DNA of 64,000 bases from Cymodocea nodosa (Eukaryota; Streptophyta; Magnoliopsida; Alismatales; Cymodoceaceae). A model generated the notes under the pieces. The model was given only the letters and a program-made list of their open reading frames with translations. It was not told where the DNA came from and did no database searches. Below, piece by piece: positions 45,209 through 56,475 of the stretch. Location: contig CM072335.1 of the NCBI GenBank assembly GCA_036874045.1, forward strand, positions 14,404,001-14,468,000, given 5' to 3'. The position numbers were made by a program, and so were the translations under genes. The stretch's first letter is position 1. Each line of letters starts with the position of its first letter.

Positions 45209-46821
45209 TGTTGAGTATTTTTGTTTTGATGATGTGTGCTGAATGAAATTAATCATATTTGCTCAATTACTATTGCTTGTGAAAAGAAATTAAAATCATT
45301 AATTAATACAAAAAAAGCTTACTGATATAAATACTTGTCTGTATTAGATCTGAAGTTAATAACTAGTCGTTTTGTTGCATTAATTTCTCATTTAGCTAAA
45401 CGTTAAGTTAACGTGTGTTTTTATTGAAAAGCATGATATGTTTTAATGTTATATCTTCTATATCATGAACAGTGCACGTTTAGACAACTCGTTAAGTTAG
45501 AGTTTTGTTTGTATAGAGGTCACGTGAGAACTCGTTAAGTTAGAGGCTTAAAGGTTAAAATAGGTCACGTGATAACTCGTTAAGTTAGTGAGTAAAAGAA
45601 GAGACGAACTCGTTAAGTTAGTGTTATACACGTGGTGAAATTATAAGTTACGAATGTTGTATTGTATCACGTGAGGTGCACATGTTTAACTCGTTAAGTT
45701 AACATAACTAAACGCGTTGAGTTGCTATATTGAACACTAAGGCAACACGTTAGGTTAGCGTTATAAACTTAAGTTGTTATTTTTGCACGTGGTAAAATTT
45801 TTATTATAAAAACATTTGTTTATTACTGGTTCGTTGAGTTATCATAACACAACAGAGATGGTTCGTTAAGTTATCATAACACAACGGAGATGGTTCGTTG
45901 AGTTATCATAACACCACGGACATAGTTCGTTGAGTTAGCTACAGTACTTGTCACGTGAAATGGCACATGAGGAACTCGTTAAGTTAGAAACGTTAAGTTA
46001 TATATATACTTGTGTTACTCGTTTAGTTAACATTAAAGTAACGACTTCTTATTACACTGATGAAAAACTTTTGGACGAGAAAGTTTATTTTGCAGGAAAT
46101 TTTTTAGAGATCCAGGACTAATGATTAAAGAAAATTCGAAATATAAACATGGGTTAGAACGTGTGTGTTTCGATGAAGGAAAAATAAAAGACGTGGAGAA
46201 GTGGAAAATTGGTGGTGGTTAAACGTGAAGGATATGAATGAAATGAAGATACAGTATAAAAGGCATAGAATTCTCGTTGATCAATTTATCCTTGCACACA
46301 AAACGAAAAATCTTTTCAAGGATCAAACCATTCCTGCACACCAAAAGAAAAATCTTTTTCAAGGATCAAAAACACCTTCTCGGGGAAAATCTCTCAAGTG
46401 GAAGAAAGTTCAGTGAAGCATAAAAAGGTAAGATTTTCGTCACTAAAGATTTGAAGTATCAGAAGAAAGCAAATTCGGTGAAGCATGAAAAGACAAGATA
46501 TTCGTCACTGAAGAATTGTTGAAGAAGAAAAAGAAGAAGAAGAAAGATCTCAAATAGGGAGAAAAGTTTTAAATTCCGCAAATTAGTTTTCTCTGTTTGT
46601 AGTTATGAAATTGTTTAGATGATACATGGTATCGAAATATAATTGCATCTACAATTTCTGAGGAGAATTGAATTGTATATTGTAATTAAAACCTTGAATA
46701 AAAATGATTTTATGAAAATAATGTCTCGACTTGTTTTTGAGTTTTAAAGTTTCAATTATATTTCAGAAAATATTAAAAATACACAATTCACCCCCCTCTT
46801 GTGTAGCCATATGATCCTACA
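45209..46821 (+). repeat. Copia (Sirevirus-type) solo LTR
   Basis: TGTTGAGTATTTT to ATGATCCTACA, flanked by GAAGT at 45204-45208 and 46822-46826. The CACCCCCCTCTTGTG stretch near the end (46789-46803) is typical of Sirevirus LTRs and sets the orientation. TATA box TATAAAAGG lies at 46255-46263. There is no internal region, so it arose by LTR-LTR recombination. It sits exactly within the zinc-knuckle codons of the resident copia gag. Multiple AACTCGTTAAGTTAG units occur. Confidence 0.88.
45831..45945 (+). repeat. Tandem repeat in copia solo LTR
   Basis: Three and a half copies of a roughly 33-bp unit GGTTCGTTGAGTTATCATAA + CACAACGGAGAT. Each unit itself pairs GTTGAGTTA with an AACACAACGG half-site. 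Confidence 0.8.
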
Positions 46822-47655
46822 GAAGTGTCCTTTTCTATTACAGTGATAACAAATAGGAACTTCAACCTTTTCTTTTCTTGAAGATCTAGTTCTCTTCAAG
46901 TCCTTTCTTTTTCTTCAAGCCTTCTTGAATTTCCTAGCTAAAAGTGCAATATCTAAATCAGAGTTAAAATTAATTTCTATATCAGAAGATACCTAAAATG
47001 CAATCTCTTTTTTCTTCTAATTCTTTTCCCTAGAGATAAGTTCAGCTTTAAGTTTAACCTCATAAGTAGAGAGATTTCCAATCAGCTCATCCATGGTATA
47101 GGTTGACAAATCCTTTACTTCTTCAATTGCTGCTACCTTCCATTTCCACTCAGAAGACAAGGATCTCAGAATTTTCCTCACAAGATCTTCCCTTGCATAT
47201 TCTTGACCAAGTGCTCTTAAACCATTAACTATGGTAAGGAATCTAGTAAACATGTTAGAAATAGATTCATTCTCATGCATCATAAATAGTTCATACTGGT
47301 GTATAAGTAAATTTATTTTAGATTCCTTAACTTGATTTGTTCCTTCATTTGTAATTTCTAATGCATACCATATTTCAAATGCAAATGTATATGATGAAAC
47401 TTTATTAAACTACTTATATGATAATGCACAAAAATGAATATTCATGCCTTTAACATTTAAATGTTGTAATTTCTTTTCTTCATTTATCCAAAGATTATAT
47501 GGCTTATTTAATTCAAGAACTTTTTCAATAATACATTCTAAAGTTCAAAATCTATTGATTGGATAAAAACAATTATTCTCTATTTCTAATAAGTATACTT
47601 ACCATCGAACAATGGTAGCCTATGAAAACTATCCTTCACTTCCAAAATTAGACAT
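46822..47655 (-). pseudogene. gag: Copia gag, N-terminal UBN2-type part
   Basis: M-S-N-F-G at 47655 and the P-L-F-D-G-K-Y-T-Y motif typical of the copia gag start. Then I-W-Y-A-L-E, the F-T-R-F-L-T-I-V-N-G-L region, V-R-K-I-L-R-S-L, W-K-W-K-V-A-A-I-E-E and L-I-G-N-L-S-T-Y-E: the UBN2/gag-polypeptide pattern. It closes with C-Y-H-C-N-R-K-G-H at 46850-46825, the front of the knuckle that resumes at 45208 beyond the solo LTR. About four breaks. Confidence 0.87.
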
Positions 47656-47710
47656 TTTAAACTCTAAAACCTAGATTTAAAAATACCTTTCCTAACAGAA
47701 AATGATTAAC

Positions 47711-47726
47711 CTGTGCTCTAATACCA
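47711..47726 (-). other. Copia primer-binding site (iMet tRNA type)
   Basis: TGGTATTAGAGCACAG on the minus strand, one step inside the LTR end. Typical of plant copia elements (TGGTATCAGAGC). Confidence 0.85.
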
Positions 47727-47729
47727 AAT

Positions 47730-48345
47730 CGTAGGAAAGGTTTATACTTAAAAGGGGAGGTGAATTAAGTATATTACAAATTTTCTTATTTTGGTTCCCT
47801 TTTTAAATCTAGTTAATGTGGAAATGAAACATAGATTAAAAGACACAGACAATTTATAGTAGTTCCCCTCAACCTAAGTACGTCCACTCATTGAGTCCCT
47901 ACTCAAGAATTCACTATCCTTAGGAGTTTTTGATTCACTCAAAACCTAGTGTCTCCAACTTTACTCAAAGCTAAATCAACTTGATAAGGCACCGATCCTT
48001 TGTCTTGTGGTTCCTCTCAACTTGGGTACATTCACTCCTTGAGTCTCTACTCAAGAATTCACTAATCCCAAGAATTCTTGGTTCACTCAAAACCCGGTGT
48101 ACTACAACTTTACTCAAAGCAAAATTAACTTGACAAGACATCAATCCTTTGTCAAGTTCTCCCTTTAATTGTACGGACTCTTGTATAGTTACTATGCTAA
48201 CTATATGAACTCTCGTATAGTTATTTGCACAACTTTACGGACTCTCGTAAAGTTACCCAAAACTCTTCTAAAAGAGAATCTTTCAAAGTTTCTTCCACAA
48301 CACCCCTTGTGGATAAGCTCTCTTTTTCAATTTACAATGAACATG
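47730..48345 (-). repeat. Copia 5' LTR, U5 side
   Basis: On the minus strand it ends AATTCACCTCCCC...TTTCCTACG at 47730. It is interrupted at 48346 by the family-A solo LTR and continues at 50419-50613. A half-site palindrome pair ACTTTACGGACTCTCGTAAAGT lies at 48231-48252. Confidence 0.75.
47861..48156. repeat. 148-bp tandem duplication in copia LTR
   Basis: 47861-48008 and 48009-48156 align over their whole length (TTCC[C/T]CTCAAC, TACTCAAGAATTCACTA, TTTACTCAAAGC, ATCCTTTGTC). About 80-85 percent identical by eye. Confidence 0.75.
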
Positions 48346-50418
48346 TATTTAGGAAAACTTGTTTGGCTTGTTTTTATGTTTATATTAATAATTTCTTTTA
48401 GAAGTAAATAAATAACTTTTCACACAAATTAGCTATTAAGTCCAATTTGTATTTTAACTACAAGTGCACAGTGTCTATTGTATTTATATGTAAGTACAGG
48501 TCGATCCAACAGAGATTGAGTAAGAATTATATACTATTTTAATTTTTAGAACTAGAGTTTTATATGTGTTCAATTAAGCCTCCATTGAGTTACTACATTG
48601 AAAACTCAATGTAGTTCGTTGAGTTACAGTTAATTCAATGGACTATCTTCATAGATTTAAGTTAACTCCACAAGCCTAACTTATAATTTCCAATTAAATG
48701 TTGCTATTCACAAAGGAATTCGACCATCCATTGGGTGGTTCCACAAAATGTAAATAACATCGATTAAACTTTTAATGTTAGTTAATCTGAGATTTATCAT
48801 TAATCAACACTAACATTTGGATATTTTAAATAGTAACCATTAAGATTTTTAGGTATTCTATATGACTCACTTTCAATAGTCATTAAGACTATTTTTTGAA
48901 TCAAATAAATATAAAACATTCACAATACTGATAATAATAACATTAATCACGATACAAAACAAACAATACAACACAAAAATGCTAACTAAAAACATAGATA
49001 ATTAGTTTTTAGTATTTTTGTTTTGATATGTTCCTAAAGATGACTGAAAGGTGAAATGTAAAAATTCTCAATCAATAGTAAGAACTTTCATCACTACATG
49101 TGACATGATTACACCACTGAAAACTTAATCACTTACAGTTATACCTCCTCTCCCTATAGAATTGTGAACTAAGACTTGTAAGTTGATCTCTTCTTTAGTA
49201 TATTGGCATCAACCTAAAAACAAGGCTAGAAGCTTTACGATCTCTTGATAGATGAGTCGGTACTTGGTGAAAATAGCTTCCCTTCTTGCAATGCGATCAC
49301 TCCTCACAATGGTTGTTAGTCACCTTATTTGGCTTGAAATCGACCCAACATCTGGAAAGTATCCTCATAGACCTCTAATGGTTGATGATTGTGGTAGTGT
49401 TGTGGAGCTTCAGGGAATTTTCGATGCTTCCTGCAGTTAGCGTGGTTTTCTGCCTCTTTCTACACACACTTCTTCATCTTTCTCCTCTTCTTTTTATATT
49501 TCTTTCAGTAATAACTACTTCTACCTAAATGATTAGTTGGATTTCCTTCCTTCATATCAACGATGGTGGTTTCTTCTTCATTCCATGAGTTAATTCTTGC
49601 ATGATACATGTAAATGTTGTTTTCCTTCAAATTTTCTATTCCTGCAACTGCTAACAGTGGCATGTTTAGAAAATAGTTGGTTTGTTAAGTTAGTGTAACT
49701 CAATGGACTTACTCCATTAACTTAAATGTTAACTCAACGAACTCCTTTATTGAGTAAAGCTTAACTCAATGGATTTAATATAAAACATGTGCAACTCACG
49801 TGATATAATAAAACATTTAAATTCACACGTGCATAATTCTAACTTAACGAGGTTCTGTAACCTTAACTTCATAAGTTTACGAGGATCCGTAAACTTAACT
49901 TAAAACTTTACGAGCGTAACCTTAGTAATTTTACAAAGGTCTGTAAACTTACAAGAGTAACTTTACGATGGTAAAAAAAACTTTTTGGATAATTACGAAT
50001 TGTAACTATTTGAAACATATATACAATTCGAATAATTAGCCTCTAACCTTCTGAAAGATAACTTAAGTCATGTATTAAGGTTTCAACATGTGTCCTTTTG
50101 GAAATAATAATAAAGTACTCTTTAAGTGTTCAAAACACAACTATTCGGTACATAAAATATAACTCTCAAAACTAACAGACATTTCAAATACTTACTAACA
50201 GACATTTCAAATACTTAGAAATTAAAAAGCCTATAACTCACTGACAGTTCACAAATATACATAATTAATACTAATTCATTGGAATTATGCACATTCTTCA
50301 ATTAAAGCATATAATCATATAATATAACATAATGGCTTAATTCTCATATGATAAGCTAAATATTATGTAATTAACCATTAGTTAACCATTAATATTATGC
50401 ATTTTCTCATTCTAAACA
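48346..50418 (-). repeat. Family-A solo LTR (minus strand)
   Basis: Flanked by ACATG at 48341-48345 and 50419-50423. On the minus strand it starts TGTTTAGAATG and ends CTAAATA. It contains CCGTTGAGTT-type repeats and also a block of the variant AAGTTTACGAG / CCGTAAACTT type (49850-49975). A 22-bp unit AACAGACATTTCAAATACTTA is duplicated in tandem at 50174-50217. No internal domain, so LTR-LTR recombination. Confidence 0.85.
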
Positions 50419-50613
50419 ACATGCAAAGAAGAATTAATCTAGAAAGCATAAACGTAATATAAACTTTTCTCTTGTACATAAACGTAATACAACACTTGAA
50501 TCTTTGAGAAATAGCTTTGTTGCTGTTGAATTCCTCTAGATGACTTTGAGCTCTCGTTCTCCAAGAATCTTTAAGTTTTCTAAGAATTTTTCTCTAGAGT
50601 ACTATTTAACACA
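50419..50613 (-). repeat. Copia 5' LTR, U3 start
   Basis: Remaining part of the copia LTR. On the minus strand it starts near TGTTAAATAGTACTCTAG. The exact right end is uncertain by a few bases because it directly abuts the LTR of element B. Confidence 0.55.
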
Positions 50614-50617
50614 TTTT

Positions 50618-52585
50618 TGTGTTTTAATTCATAACTACAAGTGCACGGTATCAATAATAGTATATCATGCAAGTACAAGTCGATCCACGAAGATTGGGAA
50701 TTACTAATTTTTACTTAGCTAATTAACTTGTTCCTTTATCTTTAGTTATTAAATCTAAATCCTAATTTTAATTGGAATTATAAGGGATTTTTAGTGAATT
50801 TCCGGATTATTCCCTAAAAACCTAGAAATTAATGCATAATTCCAATTAATCCTATCTACTGACTTCTAAAAATTCCAGAAAAATTATAGATTAATTTTGA
50901 CAATTAAGATTACTTAATAACACTCCTAATTTTATAGAAAAACTTAGAATATTACCCTAATTAATTTTAGAATATACTAAAATTTGGATGCAACACATAA
51001 AACCTCTACTTCTGCTAAATCTCTTCTATTTGCTTTTAAATCTTTAACTACATGCACCATAACTTGATTACTTTTACTAACCTACTTTAATTCTTACTAA
51101 AATGAAAGGAATACACATACATTCACTATAAAAATCATACATAGCATCACAAACAACAAGTCACATTAATAATCAACACATACATGCATAGTTTTGTCTT
51201 TTCACATAAGAACATAGGTTTTTCTTATAACAAAATACTTCAAGCAAATGTAACAACATAGATCTTCATGTCTTTGAAAAATTAAACATAGGACAACATA
51301 AGTAAAAGAAGAAAAAGGGAGATGAACACCTAATTTTCCAAGAAAACACTTCACCTTTCAAAACTAGCTTAGGTTGAAGATGTCTCTAACCTTTACTCCA
51401 ATTCTTCACTTTGTTAAGGCAAGGAACTTTACCTCCAATTGCTTGTCATCATATTAGATGTCCTCTAAGGATTGAAGTTGAGGAGCAGCCGACTTCAAGA
51501 ATTACTTCCCTTCAAGGATACGCTTAGGTAGAGAAGGCTTTGCAAGGAAGAAAAAGGGAGGAGGAAGAAGAAGAGAGGGGTGTCACTTCTCTCTTGGGAA
51601 GAAATGAATGTGTGTGTGGAGGAGGAGAGGAGAATGGAGTGGAGTGGAGAGGATGAAATTGAGGGAGAAAACCTAGAAGAAGAAGATAAAGTTGTATTTA
51701 TAATGACGATCAGATGTCTCGTAAGGATGCATTGCAACCAAATTTCTTAATAAACCTATTGTATTTCTCCATTTCAGTCCACGATCTTTGTCATGTCATT
51801 CATTGCATCCTTTGGAATGGGAATACATCTTTTAATGTCATTCCTTCTTTGAAATTGTCATCATGTATATTTCCACATCTCATGCAATCTTTCTTCTTCT
51901 CTTCATTGTAGATCTAACGTGAATAAGCTTCTAGAGATGCGTTTAATTTTTTTCCATAACTTGCCATCTTTATCGAATAGTTATCTTATAACCCTTCTAG
52001 TTTTGTCACCTACAAAGCACATGATCTACAATTTTATAATTATTAAGCACTTTACAAAACTTGAATAGTTATCTATTATCTATACGTAAAACTCAAACAA
52101 TTATCTATTATCTATATATAAAACTCGAACAGTTATCATAACTCTTCTAATCTTTCAAAACTACACATGAAAAACATGTAAAAATTTATAACTTTTAAAG
52201 CATACATGCATAAATCATAACTATATGAGTTTTTTAACAATAATTCTTCAACTTTTTATACACTTAATCTTAACTATATGACTTTTTACTTAACTTTTGA
52301 AATTAATTTTTCTCGTCTTTCTTCCTTCTTGAACTCTACTTTAAAAATGAAATTTGCAATGTCTTCAATTCTTCCTATAAAATCATATAAGATATCTTTT
52401 CATGAAGCATATTTTATATAATAATTATCAAATATCAATTTATGCATTATTTAACAATTTAAAACATGTAAAACCTTAAAATCACAATTATCATACGTTC
52501 TTCATTAAATGACATATAATTACAATTATAATCTATAAAGTGCATAAATTAACATATAAAAAATGTAAACTTTGAAGTCTAAACA
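50618..52585 (-). repeat. Element B 3' LTR
   Basis: TGTTTAGACTTC at 52585 (minus) to about 50618. TATA box ATTATAAATACAAC lies at 51689-51702 on the minus strand, with a purine-rich leader after it on the plus strand at 51540-51690. Near-tandem units of about 33 bp (GAATAGTTATCTATTATCTATA) lie at 52062-52140. Confidence 0.72.
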
Positions 52586-52600
52586 CATCCCCATACCTAA
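52586..52600 (-). other. Element B polypurine tract
   Basis: TTAGGTATGGGGATG on the minus strand immediately before the LTR start. Confidence 0.75.
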
Positions 52601-53830
52601 GATTTGCTAGCCCCTTAGCAAAATTTAAATATAACATAAATAACAATTAAAAAGAAGAACACATACAAAACTTTTGTAAAACTATTATAAGAGAAAAACA
52701 TATCCAGAAAATTCCAAATATTGATAAGTCAACTCTTACAAGAATTTAAAATTCTTGCCTTAGCTTCTTCTCACTTTCCTACAAAGTTTAGGAATTAGGT
52801 TTTTACAATCAAATCCCAACTTAACAAAATTAAGCACTTACTAATAAGTGTAAGTGGAAAAACTCTAAAACCATAATTCACCAATAGCTCTCTTTAACTC
52901 AATTCAAGACATCTGGATAATCTCCTATAATTTTATGTTCAAGTCTATTGCCCCCTTTCTTTCTTTTTTTCTTTCTTATTCTTTCTTTTCTTTTCTTTCT
53001 TCTTCATTTTTTTTTTTTTTTTCACAACACACAACCTAACCCTCTACCCTTAAAAGTGCCTCTCATATCATTGTATGAGAACATGCAATTGTTAACCTTA
53101 AATCCCTTTATTTCTAACGTTCTCATAAGACAACCCATTAGATAAAATCTAAGGTTATTCAACTAATGTTCCTTCAAGAAAAATAAACTAATAGATCATT
53201 CTGATTAAGGGTCTTTGTGCATTAGTGTATTACCTTCTTATAAATAAAATATAGTTAGAATCAATTGCATACCCAATTCTTCAACTTAGAGGTTCATAGA
53301 TCCTATCATATTGAGTCCACTTAAAGGCTTGAACTACAATAATTACTAGAGAAGTTTATCAATAAAAGAAATTTTTAAATATGCCTCCTAATAATAACAA
53401 CAAAACATAACATACTACTGTAAAAATTTCAACATTAACGATACCTCCTCCCATACTTAATTTTATACATTGTCCCCAATGTATCAACACTATAACATAC
53501 ATAACAAAAACATAGACTAGGAATGGGTGAAAAAATGTCAATAATTGATGTAGACTTTCCCCCATACTTGTCTATAAATAATATACACAATTATATATCA
53601 TGGAAAGAAAATATATAAGGTTCTTTACATATAACATTTAAAACATTCAACAAAAATAGAGCTTTGACATATAAAATACTATCACTTATACAAGTTACTT
53701 CATGAAAAGCTTAATCTTCATCTAACTCTTCATTTTCAATTGCATAAGGTAACACTATTAAGAAGTCCTCACCTAGAAGTTTTGTAGTGTTGGTAGTATG
53801 TGTCAGTCACATTCCCTTTCCACAAAATGA
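52601..53830 (-). other. Element B 3' spacer
   Basis: Noncoding. The palindrome ACATTGTCCCCAATGT (53467-53482) and the tract GTATGGGAGGAGGT (53443-53456, minus) match the internal tract of E1 and E2. A pyrimidine tract lies at 52950-53025. No gene. Confidence 0.6.
52950..53025 (+). repeat. Pyrimidine-rich simple repeat
   Basis: CTTTCTTTTT-type run ending in a T tract. Confidence 0.8.
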
Positions 53831-54106
53831 TCATGCATAATAACATGTAAAATTGTCATCTTTTAGTTTTTCTTTGGTTAGAATGACTTTTTCCAGTATT
53901 GGTTTAGATGTACTATCTATTTCAAATTTTGGAATATCTATCAAAGTTTTGCCATTATCTTCATATTTTGCTTTATTAGTTGGCTTGTCTTCATCTTCTT
54001 TCCAAGCTTTGAGTTGATTCACCCACCATTTGTGATATGCCAGATTTATGAATGGCTTTCTTAGTTGAGTTGTTTTCTTGATTTTCTTTCTAGGAGATAC
54101 ACCCAT
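53831..54106 (-). pseudogene. Small reading frame downstream of the B F-box gene
   Basis: 91 residues, M-G-V-S-P-R-K-K-I-K-K start, with W-W-V-N-Q-L-K-A-W and a highly charged second half (K-E-D-E-D-K-P). I do not recognise it. There is no clear counterpart after the F-box gene in E1 or E3. It could be a lost part of another element gene or chance. Confidence 0.3.
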
Positions 54107-54407
54107 TGCTACCTAAGAAAAATCAAACTTAATGTGCAATCATACAAAAAGAAATATATCTACTAAAAACATATCCTAAACAAACTTGATTAAAATGAAA
54201 TTACAAACCAATAGAAACATAGTTTTTAAAATACAACTATTTGAAATAGACTAAACATACAAAATAGTAGAACATAGAAGACTTGAATACATAAACAACT
54301 AATTGAAAATACACATTTTATAAGTAATCATTCACACAAGGTTGAAGAGAATTAGAATAAGGAAAAAGTATTGTAGATTCATAAAGGAATATGTTTCTTA
54401 GAATTAA
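54107..54407 (-). other. Intergenic stretch in element B
   Basis: AT-rich, no gene or repeat recognised between the F-box remnant and the small frame. Confidence 0.4.
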
Positions 54408-54786
54408 TTATACCTTGATACTCCCTACACACATTTTCAACTTATATGTATAGATAACATCATCTGCAATAAAAATTAAAGTGTCTCCACTTATTAACTT
54501 GAAAGCACTTAAAGTCTTATTATGGGGTTGCCAAATAGAAGAATCTATGTATGGTGATAATGTATTGAGATATAATTCAATGTATTCATCATTCCATATC
54601 CATTTGTTTTGATCTTTCAATATATAAATATTGAATGCTTTTGTCACATCCCACCAACGAATTTTGCATAATGATTTAGATTTATTTGATTCATTACCTA
54701 ACCATGTTGAAATATCTATTGCATCATATGATGATTCACTCATTAAACCTATTCATTCTGGTAAGGAAATGATCTCTATAGTCTCC
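54408..54786 (-). pseudogene. Element B F-box gene, FBA-domain part
   Basis: Minus strand: I-E-I-I-S-L-P-E, then L-C-K-I-R-W-W-D-V, F-N-I-Y-I-L-K-D-Q-N-K-W-I-W, E-Y-I-E-L-Y, L-S-A-F-K-L-I-S-G-D-T-L-I-F and I-Y-T-Y-K-L-K. It follows the E1 sequence (L-C-L-I-R-W-W, I-W-I-M-K-D-L-N-E-W-K-W, L-S-A-F-Q-F-I-N-G-N-T-L) position by position at roughly 40 percent identity. So the F-box gene predates the split of the two families. E3 is inserted in it. Confidence 0.78.
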
Positions 54787-56085
54787 TATTTAGAATGAAA
54801 AAGTGAATAATATTAACGGTTAAATGATGGTTAATTGCATAATATTTAGCTTATCATATGAGAATTAAGCCATTATGTTATAATTGCACTATTATATGCT
54901 TTAATGAAAGAATCTGCATAATTTCAGGGAATTAGTATTAATTACGTACATTTCTAAACTGTTGATGAATTACAGGCTTTTTACTTCTTAAGTATCTGAA
55001 TTTTCTATTATTTTGAAGAGTTATATTGCATGTACCAGATAGTTATGTTTTAAATGATAGAAGAATATTTTATTATTTCCTAAAGTACATGTGTTGAAAC
55101 CTTAATGCATGACTTAAGTGAATGTTCGGTAAGTTATCTGGTAACTATCCGAAATTCATCTAAGCATCGAATAATTAGGTTTGTAAGTATCCGAAATATC
55201 TGAACTCGTTAAGTTAGAATTATGCACTTGTTGAATTTAAATGCTTTATTATGTCACGTGAGTTGCACATGTATAACTTATTAAGATAGCATAACTATAC
55301 GCATTGAGTTACTTGAATATATACTAAGGAAACGCATTGTGTTAGTGTTATGCAGAAATAGGTAATGTAAACTTTCAGATAGTTAATGTTTCATTTTAGT
55401 CAAAGAGTTATGTTAAAAACTCGTATAGTTAAGTTGTTTGCACGTGTGTTTTAATGTTTTAAGTTTTCATGTATTTTCTATGTGCATTCGGTAATAAAAA
55501 ATCAAAGAGTTAGATAACTATTCGAGTTTTATACGCATGGATGGATAACTATTCAAGTTTTATAAAATGACTAACGAACAAATAAGTTTTTTTGTTTAGT
55601 CATGTGTTTTGCAGGTGCAAGAACTAGAAGAGTTATAAGAAGATGCAAAACAAAGGAAAACCACGATTGCATGTATCATGTAGGAATTTACTTGTGGAAT
55701 GAAGAAGAAATCACCATCGTTGAAATGAAGGAAGGAAATCCAACCGATCATTTAAGCAGAAGCAGTAACTACTAAAAGAAATATAAAAGAAGAGGAGAAA
55801 GACAAAGAAAAAGTGTAGGAGAGAGGTGGAGAACTGAGTTAACTATAGAAAGTGTTGGAAGTTCCTTAAATCTCCACACCACTACCTAAATCACCAACCA
55901 TCGGAGGTCTGTGAGGATACTTTCCAGATGTTAAGTCAATTTCAAGCCAAACACAGTGATTGATAACCACTGAGGAGTGATCGCGTCATACGAAGGGAAG
56001 CCATTTTCACCAAACACTAACTCATAGAGATCGTAAAGCTTCTAGCCTTGGTTTTGGGTTGATGCCAATATGCTAAAGAGTTGAT
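54787..56085 (+). repeat. E3 5' LTR
   Basis: Starts TATTTAGAATG. TATA-like AATATAAAAG lies near 55785. It carries the E3-specific block at 55347-55620, with GATAACTATTCGAGTTTTATA units (55515-55565). The normal U5 end is not seen; the sequence passes into the pol-ORF1 spacer near 56085. Confidence 0.8.
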
Positions 56086-56475
56086 CTTGACTGAAGTAAA
56101 AATTATTATTATAAGTATTTTTATTAGTTATAACTTTACAGGAGGTCTGTTGAGTTAGGTTTAACTCAACGAACTTACTCCGTTGAGTCTAAGATAAGTT
56201 AACGAACTTACTCCATTGAGTTAGCTGTAACTCAATGGAGTACTATAGTTAAGTTCACAAACTTAGGATGTGGAGTTAACCGCAACTACACGAAGAAGTG
56301 AGTGAGAGAGCGAGAGTTTGCGCGGGAAAATGACCCACTTACCCACCAAAAACTTAGGGTTGATTTATACTAAAACTTGTGATTTGGGGGCATTATCTGT
56401 AGAAATCATTTAGAACTTAGAATAGTAGAGATCAAAACGATTTTGTTCCGTTCCGTCACACCACAAAGATCAAAG
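56086..56475 (+). promoter_or_regulatory. E3 putative ORF1 promoter
   Basis: GTTGAGTTA / TAACTCAAC inverted repeats (56147-56240), GAGAGAGCGAGAG, the E2F-like CGCGGGAAAA (56321-56330), AACTTAGGGT (56351) and TGATTTATAC (56361-56370) lie at the same spacings as in E1. Confidence 0.5.

Larger units (their letters stand above)
41340..50613 (-). mobile_element. Sirevirus-type Ty1/copia element, with three LTR insertions
   Basis: Minus strand from right: LTR (50613-50419 and 48345-47730), iMet primer site (47726-47711), gag with UBN2-type region (47655-46822), knuckle and coiled-coil gag end with the protease motif (45208-43940), then RT end and RNase H (41967-41340). It is interrupted by a copia solo LTR and two family-A LTRs. 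Integrase and most of RT are not present. Broken, many breaks. Confidence 0.8.
50618..54786 (-). mobile_element. B: diverged Athila-type element, 3' half
   Basis: Minus strand from right: FBA part of an F-box gene, a small reading frame, internal polypurine tract, 3' spacer, final polypurine tract and 3' LTR. It is cut at 54786 by E3. LTR start TGTTTAGACTTC and the conserved U5 block (AGTACAAGTCGATCC) show kinship with family A, but most of the sequence no longer aligns. Broken; older than E3. Confidence 0.78.

Noticed and set aside
46201-46416. 71-residue frame in the copia solo LTR
   Set aside because: Lies over the TATA box and leader of the LTR; no similarity seen.
52948-53145. Phenylalanine-rich 65-residue frame
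   Set aside because: Translation of a pyrimidine tract.
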